Assembly (NCBI RefSeq): GCF_022179445.1
Contig: NZ_BPQU01000002.1
Span: 330,831-394,830, forward strand
DNA length: 64,000 bases
Source: Methylobacterium mesophilicum
Lineage (GTDB): Bacteria; Pseudomonadota; Alphaproteobacteria; Rhizobiales; Beijerinckiaceae
Reading direction: 5' to 3'
Both the position numbers and the translations under genes were made by a program. Below, one piece after another: positions 57,817 through 64,000 of this stretch (positions are counted from its first letter, which is position 1; each line of letters opens with the position of its first letter). The notes under the pieces were generated by a model. The model was not told the DNA's origin. It did not search any database and saw only the letters and a program-made list of their open reading frames with translations.

Positions 57817-58464
57817 ATGAAAGCCATCACCTTCGTCACGCAGAAGGGCGGCAGCGGCAAGAGCACGCTGTGCATCTCTTTGGCGGTCGCCGCCCGCGAG
57901 GCGGGCCACACGGTCTGCATCCTGGAGATGGATCGCCAGGCCACGATCTCGGATTGGCTCGACCACCGCACCGCCGACGGTCCCGAGGTCGCCCAGATCG
58001 ACGCGACGCAGATCGACGCCGTGATGGAGCGCCTGCGCGACTCGGCCTACGACTACGTGTTCATCGATACGCCGGGGGTCGATTCCACCGGCACGCTCTC
58101 GGCCATCCGCGCGGCGGACCTGTGCATCATCCCGTGCCGGCCGACGCCGGCCGACCTGCGGGCGTTCAAGCCGACGCTGGCGGCGGTCTACCGGCTGGAG
58201 AAGAAGTTCGCCTTCGTGCTGAACCAGACCCCGCCCCGCTCCTACCGGGTCCGGGACGCGGCCGACGGGCTGGCGGTGCTCGGCATCCTGCCGGACGTGA
58301 ACATCGTCGCCCGCACCGACCACCAGGACGCGATTGGCCTCGGCCAGGGCGTCACCGAGTTCAACCCCAAGGGCCAGGCCGCCGGAGAGGTCCGCCGGCT
58401 CTGGTCCTGGATCGAGCGCCGCACGCAGTCGCTGAGGACGGGCCGCCATGTCCAAGCCGCCTAA
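57817..58464 (+). CDS. ParA-family ATPase
   Basis: 215 residues from ATG 57817 (GGAGG site nearby). Deviant Walker A KGGSGKSTL, EMDRQATISDWLDHR, and FIDTPGVDSTGT (Walker B/switch II). Smaller than chromosomal ParA and without an N-terminal DNA-binding domain, like small plasmid ParAs and MipZ/PpfA relatives. The next gene overlaps it by 17 bp and encodes a ribbon-helix-helix-like protein. Cargo may be DNA or a protein cluster. Confidence 0.9.
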   Translation: MKAITFVTQKGGSGKSTLCISLAVAAREAGHTVCILEMDRQATISDWLDHRTADGPEVAQIDATQIDAVMERLRDSAYDYVFIDTPGVDSTGTLSAIRAADLCIIPCRPTPADLRAFKPTLAAVYRLEKKFAFVLNQTPPRSYRVRDAADGLAVLGILPDVNIVARTDHQDAIGLGQGVTEFNPKGQAAGEVRRLWSWIERRTQSLRTGRHVQAA

Positions 58465-58768
58465 GCTCAGCCTCGCGGCGATCGTCGCCTCGGCGAACCC
58501 GCCGGACCGGCACGCGGCCCGGCCGCAGGGCGCCGAGATCGTGACCCTGGCGCTGGCGCCCCCGGCGGCGAAGCCTGCCGCCACGCTGAAGCAACGCGCC
58601 CGGCAGATGTCGGTCTACCTGGAGCCGCCGGTCTACGACCAGCTCCGGGACCTCGCCTATGCCGAGCGGACCAAGATGCACGCCCTGATGCTGGAGGGGC
58701 TGGACCTGCTGTTCAAGCAGCGCGGCGCCCGCTCCATCGCGCAGCTGACCGACACCCCGCCGCGCTGA
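58448..58768 (+). CDS. ribbon-helix-helix-like partner of ParA
   Basis: 106 residues. A flexible Ala/Pro-rich N-terminus, then QRARQMSVYLEPPVYDQLRD, LAYAERTKMHALMLEGLD, LLFKQRG, which fits the beta-alpha-alpha pattern of an RHH DNA-binding dimer. Start overlaps parA, indicating coupling. Probably the centromere-binding or repressor subunit that recognises the palindromes upstream. Confidence 0.7.
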   Translation: MSKPPKLSLAAIVASANPPDRHAARPQGAEIVTLALAPPAAKPAATLKQRARQMSVYLEPPVYDQLRDLAYAERTKMHALMLEGLDLLFKQRGARSIAQLTDTPPR

Positions 58769-59326
58769 ACCCGGCGCGGCTCGACCCTGCCCCCGCACAG
58801 GGTCCCGGACGCGACCCGTTCAGGGAGTTTGCAAAGGCAGCTCTGACAACACCCCGTCATCCCAGGGTCGCGCAGCGAAGCCCCGGGATGACGGGGTGGA
58901 TGCCGACGCGTCCTTGGACATCCGGAATCCGTGACCCGTCTCACCGCTTCCGCGCCGTCCCTTCGGCAGCCGCCCGGGCGATGGATGCGCCCGAGCCATC
59001 AGGCCGGTCCTGCGCGGTCTCGACCGACCGGCTCCGCTGGCGACGATACTTACGGACAGTTCAATGCGAACGCCGCGAAAGCCCTCGGCCCTGCTTGCCC
59101 AAAACCTAAACCATCGATCTATCAGATTCTTGCTTGAATATCCTGATGTGCCGCGCGAAGTCCAAGAGCGGCTCGGCTGCAACTCCTGAACCGCGACAGC
59201 CGACAGCGTTCAGGCTTCCTTTACGGGACCGCTACAATTCTGGGTGGACCGGCTGAGCCCAGGGGCGCGGCCGGTGCCGGCTCGTTTCCGGGCCGCTGTC
59301 CCGCGTCGCGTTTGGTGAACCCCGAT
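58769..59326. other. 558-bp gene-poor region with a palindrome
   Basis: Holds a palindrome at 58852-58896 (CCCCGTCATCCC paired with GGGATGACGGGG, 12 perfect pairs), a likely terminator or interspersed repeat, and one possible tiny gene at 59064-59189. The 59200-59326 stretch is the leader of the RlpA-like gene. Nothing else evident. Confidence 0.5.
59064..59189 (+). CDS. possible 41-aa protein
   Basis: Reads MRTPRKPSALLAQNLNHRSI, RFLLEYPDVPREVQERLGCN, S. Its composition (helical, LLEYPDVPREVQERL) is more protein-like than its surroundings and the local sequence is less GC-rich. The ribosome site is poor. Low confidence. Confidence 0.3.
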   Translation: MRTPRKPSALLAQNLNHRSIRFLLEYPDVPREVQERLGCNS

Positions 59327-60613
59327 ATGGTGCGCACGACCCTTCCCCGGCCTGCGCGCCTCGCCCTGCGGCTCCTGGCCGTTTCGGGCGTGGCCCTGGC
59401 GACGGCCAACTGCGCCACCAATCCCCAGCAGCAGAAGCTCAGCTCCGGCAACGGCATCGACCCGAAATACGGGGTCAAGGCGAGCCCGCGCCTCTACAAC
59501 GAGGGCGACGTGATCCCGAAGGGCGGCGGGCGCCGCTACACCGGCAAGCCCTACGTGGTGGCCGGCCAGACCTACGTGCCCAAGGAGGATCCCCGCGGCT
59601 ACGTGCGGGAGGGCCTGGCCTCCTGGTACGGCTCGGCCTTCCACGGGCGCATGACCGCCAACGGCGAGGTGTTCGACCGCCACTCGATCGCGGCCGCCCA
59701 CCCGACCCTGCCGCTGCCGAGCTACGCAAGGGTGACCAACCTCGACAACGGCGCCTCGATGATCGTGCGGGTCAACGACCGGGGCCCCTACCATGCCGGT
59801 CGCGTCATGGACGTCTCCGAAGAGGCGGCCGAGGCCCTGGGCTTCCACCGGCGCGGCACCGCGCGGGTGCGGGTCGAATATGCCGGCAAGGCAGCGGTCG
59901 CCGGCAGCGACGACCGCAAGCTGCTCGCCAGCCTGCGCACCGACGGGCAGCCGGCCGGGCGCTCGACCGTGATGATGGCGGATCTCGGCCCCTCGGAGGA
60001 GCCTGAGCGCTACGCCCGCTCGGCCCCCGAACCCCTGGCCTTCAAGCCCCCCCCCGAGCGGGCCCAGTCCGACGAGGCCCCGGCGTCGCGGCCCGACCGG
60101 CCGGCCCCGGTGCGCGCGCCGATCGTGCTCGCCTCGGCCGCCATGCGGGTGCCGGCGGCCGTCCAGCCGACCGCCCAGAAGGTGCGGGATTTCCGGCCCG
60201 CGCCGATCCAGGTCGCAGAGCATGCGGGAGCCGGCGCCAAAGGCGCGGGCCTCAAGGGCCCGGACCTAAAGGTCGCGGGCCTCAACCCGGCCCCGGGCCA
60301 CGGCACGACCCCGAAGGCCGCCGTCGCCGCCGGCCGGCCGGCGCGGCCCACAACGCCCGCCCCGACGAAACTCGCCGCGGCGGCACCCGCGGCGCTGCCG
60401 GCCTCAGCCAAGTCCACCCTGGCGCATCTGGCCTCCGGCGCCGCCAAGGGATCCACGATGATCGCTTCCAAGACCACGGTTCCGGCCTCGGCCAAGGCAG
60501 CGGTGCCAGCCAAGGTCGCGGCGACCGCGAAGGCTCCGGCCCCTGCGAAGGCAGGGGCGCCCACCCGGACGGCGTCGGGCGGGGGGCATGCGCGCCTCGC
60601 CGGGATCTATTGA
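59327..60613 (+). CDS. rlpA: RlpA-like septal lytic transglycosylase
   Basis: About 428 residues. A signal peptide with a Cys at ATANCATN that could be lipidated. The double-psi beta-barrel reads GLASWYGSAFHGRMTANGEV, FDRHSIAAAHPTLPLPSYAR, MIVRVNDRGPYHAGRVMDVS, with the catalytic Asp in NDRGPY. From residue 200 the chain is Ala/Pro/Lys low complexity with no SPOR domain, unlike E. coli RlpA. Cleaves denuded septal glycan. Start at ATG 59327; a GTG at 59315 is possible. Confidence 0.9.
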   Translation: MVRTTLPRPARLALRLLAVSGVALATANCATNPQQQKLSSGNGIDPKYGVKASPRLYNEGDVIPKGGGRRYTGKPYVVAGQTYVPKEDPRGYVREGLASWYGSAFHGRMTANGEVFDRHSIAAAHPTLPLPSYARVTNLDNGASMIVRVNDRGPYHAGRVMDVSEEAAEALGFHRRGTARVRVEYAGKAAVAGSDDRKLLASLRTDGQPAGRSTVMMADLGPSEEPERYARSAPEPLAFKPPPERAQSDEAPASRPDRPAPVRAPIVLASAAMRVPAAVQPTAQKVRDFRPAPIQVAEHAGAGAKGAGLKGPDLKVAGLNPAPGHGTTPKAAVAAGRPARPTTPAPTKLAAAAPAALPASAKSTLAHLASGAAKGSTMIASKTTVPASAKAAVPAKVAATAKAPAPAKAGAPTRTASGGGHARLAGIY

Positions 60614-60764
60614 GGGCGGCCCCGGCGCTTCCCGGACGGCGTGCCGTTCCGCAGTGCGGCATTTCGCATTCGATCCGGCGCTGAAACCGTAATATGGTCA
60701 CGCTTGTTATCCGGATGCGGCGGGAGTTTCTCCGGCCGGGCGGCAGGCGCGGGACGGACCGGTG

Positions 60765-61985
60765 ATGCGCAGGACCCTTCTCACCCTTCTGGCGGCCGCC
60801 TGCGCGCTGGGCGCCGGCCTCGCGGGCGCGACCGCCCAGGGCTTCCAGACGGCGGCCCCGCACGCGATCCTGATCGACGCCGATTCCGGCTCGGTGCTGT
60901 TCGAGAAGGCCGCCGACGAGCGGTTCTCCCCGGCCAGCATGGCCAAATTGATGACCACCGACATCGTGTTCGAGGCGCTGAAATCCGGCCGCTTGGCGAT
61001 GGATACCGAGTTCACCGTCACCGAGGACGCCTGGAAGCGGGGCGGGGCCGGCGGCGGCGGCTCGTCGATGTTCGCCCAGGTCAACAGCCGCATCAAGATG
61101 TCGGACCTGCTGCGCGGGCTGATCGTCCAGTCGGGCAACGACGCCGCGATCACCATCGCGGAGAACATGGCCGGCACCGAGGACTCCTTCGCCGGGCTGA
61201 TGAACCAGCGGGCCAAGGAGATCGGGCTGACGAATTCGACCTTCCGCAACGCCACCGGCTACTCGGCGCCCGACCAGAAGGTCACGGCCCGGGACATGGC
61301 CAAGCTCGCGATCCACCTGATCGACACCTACCCGGACCTGTACAAGATCTTCGCCGAGAAGGAGTTCACCTGGAACAAGATCCGCCAGCAGAACCGCAAT
61401 CCGCTCCTGGCGCTCGACATCGGCGCCGACGGGCTGAAGACCGGCTACCTGGAGGAATCGGGCTACGCGCTGACCGGCTCGGCGGTGCAGAACGGCCAGC
61501 GCCTGGTGCTGGTGATCTCGGGGCTCAAGACCGCCCGGGACCGGGCCTCCGAGGCGCGCAAGCTGATGGAATGGGGGTTCCGCGCGTTCGAGACGCGGCA
61601 GATCTTCGGGGCCGGCGAGACGGTCGCCGACGCCTCGGTGTTCGGCGGCGAGGCGGGCTCCGTGCCGCTGGTCTCGAAGAAGCCGGTGCGGGTCCTGCTG
61701 CCCCGCGGCTCCAGCGACCGGGTCAGCGCCAAGGTGGTTTATACCGGGCCGCTGATGGCTCCCGTCGAGGAGGGCCGGCAGGTCGGCACCCTGCGGATCC
61801 AGCGCGGCGACACGGTCGCCCTCGACCAGCCGCTCTTCGCCGGCGCGACGGTGGAGGCCGGCACGCTGTCGCAGCGGGCGATGGATGCGGCGCTGGAATT
61901 CGGCACCGGCCTCGTGCGCAAGGCCTTCGACCGCGTCGGCAAGAAGGACGCGAAACCCGGCGAGCGTACGGCCGATCCGACGTGA
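60765..61985 (+). CDS. dacC: D-alanyl-D-alanine carboxypeptidase (PBP5/6 type)
   Basis: 406 residues. Signal peptide, then the penicillin-binding motifs SMAKLMTT (SxxK), QSGNDAA (SxN) and GLKTGYLEE (KTG), and a C-terminal beta domain ending in an amphipathic helix (LEFGTGLVRKAFDRV) that anchors to the inner membrane. Trims the pentapeptide stems of peptidoglycan. Start at ATG 60765; a GTG lies 3 bases earlier. Confidence 0.93.
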   Translation: MRRTLLTLLAAACALGAGLAGATAQGFQTAAPHAILIDADSGSVLFEKAADERFSPASMAKLMTTDIVFEALKSGRLAMDTEFTVTEDAWKRGGAGGGGSSMFAQVNSRIKMSDLLRGLIVQSGNDAAITIAENMAGTEDSFAGLMNQRAKEIGLTNSTFRNATGYSAPDQKVTARDMAKLAIHLIDTYPDLYKIFAEKEFTWNKIRQQNRNPLLALDIGADGLKTGYLEESGYALTGSAVQNGQRLVLVISGLKTARDRASEARKLMEWGFRAFETRQIFGAGETVADASVFGGEAGSVPLVSKKPVRVLLPRGSSDRVSAKVVYTGPLMAPVEEGRQVGTLRIQRGDTVALDQPLFAGATVEAGTLSQRAMDAALEFGTGLVRKAFDRVGKKDAKPGERTADPT

Positions 61986-61995
61986 TTGGACGCCC

Positions 61996-62700
61996 GTGAT
62001 CGTGCCAGGCTTCGAAGACGCTTCGCAGGGAACCTTCATCACCTTCGAGGGCGGGGAGGGCGCCGGCAAGTCGACCCAGGTCGCCCGCCTGGCCGCGACC
62101 CTGCGGTCGCGCTCGGGCCGGGAGGTCCGCGTGACCCGCGAGCCCGGCGGCTCGCCCCGGGCGGAAGAAATCCGCGCGGCCCTGCTCGGCGGCGTCGCCA
62201 AGCCCTACGGCCCCTTCGCGGAGGCGCTGCTGTTCAGCGCCGCCCGGATCGACCACCTCGACCGCCTGATCCGCCCGGCCCTGCGCCGGGGCGAGATCGT
62301 GCTATGCGACCGCTTCATCGACTCGACCCGGGCCTACCAGGGCGCGGCCGGAGGACTCGATCCGGCCGTCGTCACCGCCCTGGAACGGGTCGTGGTCGGC
62401 CCGACCCGGCCCGACCTGACCCTGATCCTCGACTTAGCCCCCGAAGCCGGGCTCGCCCGCGCGGCCGGGCGCGCCGCCAGCACGGGGCAGGGGGCCGACC
62501 GGTTCGAGGCGGAATCGCTCGCCTTCCACACGCGGCTGCGCGAGGCCTTCGTGGCGATCGCCCGGGCCGAGCCGCAGCGCTGCGCGGTGATCGATGCCGG
62601 CCGCGACCCCGATGCGGTGGAATCCGCGATCCGCGCCGCGGTGGCATCCCGCCTGCCGGGCCTGCTGCCGATCAAAGAAAGCCGCGGCGATGCCGCCTGA
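61996..62700 (+). CDS. tmk: thymidylate kinase
   Basis: 234 residues from GTG 61996. P-loop FEGGEGAGKST, the DR motif LCDRFIDSTRAYQG and LID region GRAASTGQGADRFEAE. Converts dTMP to dTDP. Stop overlaps the holB start by 11 bp. Part of the standard dacC-tmk-holB order. Confidence 0.95.
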   Translation: MIVPGFEDASQGTFITFEGGEGAGKSTQVARLAATLRSRSGREVRVTREPGGSPRAEEIRAALLGGVAKPYGPFAEALLFSAARIDHLDRLIRPALRRGEIVLCDRFIDSTRAYQGAAGGLDPAVVTALERVVVGPTRPDLTLILDLAPEAGLARAAGRAASTGQGADRFEAESLAFHTRLREAFVAIARAEPQRCAVIDAGRDPDAVESAIRAAVASRLPGLLPIKESRGDAA

Positions 62701-63766
62701 GCCCCGCGCCGTGAAACCGGCAGACCGCGCCGCCGACGACGTCGAGCCCGGCGACCTCCCCGGCATCCCGCGCCCGCGGGAGACCCGGGCGCTGGTCGGC
62801 CACGCGGCCGCGGCGGCCGCCTTCGCGGAGGGGATCGCGGCGGGGCGCCTGCACCATGCCTGGCTGATCGGCGGCGCCCCCGGCATCGGCAAGGCGACCC
62901 TCGCCTACCGGGTCGCCCGGCGCCTGCTCGCCTATCCCGAGGGCGGCGGGCCGGCTGGGCTCGATATGCCGGACGAGAACCCCGTCGCCGGCAAGGTCGC
63001 GGGCCTGTCGCATCCGAACCTGGTCGCCCTGCGCCGCCACCGCACCGCAGGCGCCAAGGCGCTGCCCACCAAGATCTCGGTCGACATGGTCCGCCGGGCC
63101 CTTGACCTGTTCGCCTCGACGGCCACCGATTCCGGCTGGCGGGTCTGCATCCTGGACAGCGCCGAGGACCTGAACGCCAACGCGGCCAACGCCCTGCTCA
63201 AGGTCCTGGAGGAGCCGCCGCCGCGCGCCCTGTTCCTGATCCTGGCTCACCAGCCCGGCCGGCTGCTGCCGACGATCCGCTCCCGCTGCCGGGTGCTGAT
63301 GCTGCGCCCGCTGGCGCCCGAGGCGGTGGCGCAGGTGGTGCGCGGCCTGCCCGAGCCGTTCCCGCAGCCCGAGGAGGCCGCCCTGGCCCGGGCGGTCGCC
63401 CAGTGCGAGGGCTCGGTCGCCCGGGCGCTGGCGATGCTCGATCCGGTCACGGCCGGCCTCGTCGCCGAGGTCGAGACCCTGCTGGCCCGGGCGCACACCC
63501 CCGACTGGGGCCGGGTGCTCAAGCTCGCCGAGACCCTGGCCGGGCGCGACGCGGAGGCGCGGTTCGAGGCCGCCCAGGACGCGGTCCTGCGCTTCGTCTC
63601 GGCCGAGCTCGACCGCCGCCGGGACGAGCCGCCCGCCCGCCTCGCCGCCCTGGTCGACGTCGCCGAGCGGTTCGGCCGCGCCGCCCGGGAGGCCGCGATC
63701 TACAATCTCGACCGGCGCCCGGTGGTGCTGTCGCTGTTCGGGGACCTCGCCGAGGCCGCCTCGTAA
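62690..63766 (+). CDS. holB: DNA polymerase III subunit delta-prime
   Basis: 358 residues. AAA+ clamp-loader subunit: Walker A-like GAPGIGKATLAYRVARRL, the segment LDSAEDLNANAANALLKVLE, SRC motif as RSRCRVLMLRPL, and C-terminal collar helices. Coupled to tmk. In this family the ATP site may be inactive; here the K and T are present. Confidence 0.93.
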   Translation: MPPEPRAVKPADRAADDVEPGDLPGIPRPRETRALVGHAAAAAAFAEGIAAGRLHHAWLIGGAPGIGKATLAYRVARRLLAYPEGGGPAGLDMPDENPVAGKVAGLSHPNLVALRRHRTAGAKALPTKISVDMVRRALDLFASTATDSGWRVCILDSAEDLNANAANALLKVLEEPPPRALFLILAHQPGRLLPTIRSRCRVLMLRPLAPEAVAQVVRGLPEPFPQPEEAALARAVAQCEGSVARALAMLDPVTAGLVAEVETLLARAHTPDWGRVLKLAETLAGRDAEARFEAAQDAVLRFVSAELDRRRDEPPARLAALVDVAERFGRAAREAAIYNLDRRPVVLSLFGDLAEAAS

Positions 63767-63771
63767 ACGTT

Positions 63772-63840
63772 GCGCGCACCGGGACGACCAGGGCTCCGCC
63801 CTGGACCTGCAAAAGGTCTCGGACCCAGCCCTTTCAAGGT
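63772..63840. repeat. interspersed repeat copy next to an IS element
   Basis: Contains CCAGGGCTCCGCCCTGG and AAAAGGTCTCGGACC, inverted relative to the copy at 28139. It is truncated on its right side, near the transposase gene, possibly by the insertion. Confidence 0.55.
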
Positions 63841-63866
63841 GTTTGGCTCGGGCCTAACTCGTTGCG

Positions 63867-64000
63867 ATGACGCAAGCATCGGACGGATCGGGTTGCCCGT
63901 GGCGGGCTGTCCTGGAGCGGTTTGAGCAGAAGGCGCCAGCCAGCATGATGGCGCGCACGCTGCTGGATCAGGCGTTTCCCGCCACCTGGCTCGACGCGGT
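63867..64000 (+). mobile_element. start of an IS4-like transposase gene, cut by window end
   Basis: ATG at 63867 gives MTQASDGSGCPWRAVLERFE, QKAPASMMARTLLDQAFPAT, WLDAV up to the edge, resembling the N-terminus of IS4-family transposases from Methylobacterium-like genomes. The DDE motifs are outside the window, so completeness cannot be judged. No terminal inverted repeat was identified. Confidence 0.65.

Noticed and set aside
58852..58896. CCCCGTCATCCC palindrome as a gene-like element
   Set aside because: It is a simple 12-bp perfect stem after the ParA/RHH genes; a terminator or common intergenic palindrome explains it.

Overview
The window is about 70% GC, with genes on both strands and long antisense ORFs caused by GC-biased third codon positions. 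Gene content points to an alphaproteobacterium of the Hyphomicrobiales, most likely Methylobacterium or a close relative. The markers are ntrY-ntrX-hfq-hflX in order, rlpA-like/dacC/tmk/holB in order, a TrcR (DUF1013) cell-cycle regulator, a FYDLN-acid (TIGR02300) protein, DUF4170, an MntR/MntH pair and a class I lysyl-tRNA synthetase. This is inference from gene families; no database was searched.

Left part (1-9.7 kb): the end of L-serine dehydratase, small hypothetical genes, the FYDLN-acid protein, a YkgJ-type cysteine-cluster protein, cspA, a membrane glycosyltransferase divergent from a solute-binding protein, a ParE-type toxin-antitoxin pair, class I LysRS coupled to a PPOX flavoprotein, and a mazEF locus. 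In that locus mazF is broken by a 58-bp palindromic element flanked by a 4-bp direct repeat.

9.7-19 kb: a transglutaminase / circularly permuted ATP-grasp-alpha-E / DUF2126-transglutaminase operon divergent from a zinc-ribbon metallopeptidase. It looks like a peptide-ligation and peptide-cleavage system of unknown product. A coupled acetyltransferase-like pair follows. 19-26.4 kb: mntR, an MntR operator and mntH; a decayed VapBC locus; a ThDP decarboxylase; a flavin monooxygenase; a MliC lysozyme inhibitor; a LysR regulator. 26.5-36.9 kb: an AT-rich island, an HD-GYP response regulator, a histone-deacetylase-like amidohydrolase, an MFS transporter, trcR, an orphan solute-binding protein, a frameshifted chemoreceptor, and a TetR/PspA/YiaA-type envelope-stress unit with two matching palindromic operators.

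37-50.8 kb: an alpha/beta hydrolase with a probable CTG start, prs, small envelope proteins, an amidohydrolase, a selenocysteine tRNA, ntrYX, hfq, hflX and an adenylate cyclase. 50.9-64 kb: a TonB-dependent siderophore receptor, an alpha/beta hydrolase lacking its nucleophile serine, an acyl-CoA synthetase, a PAS protein, an orphan ParA/ribbon-helix-helix pair with three ACCTGAGGT palindromes upstream, an RlpA-like protein, a D-Ala-D-Ala carboxypeptidase, thymidylate kinase, the DNA polymerase III delta-prime subunit, and the start of an IS4-like transposase at the right edge.

Several families of interspersed palindromes sit in the gaps between genes. No rRNA, CRISPR array or prophage was seen.
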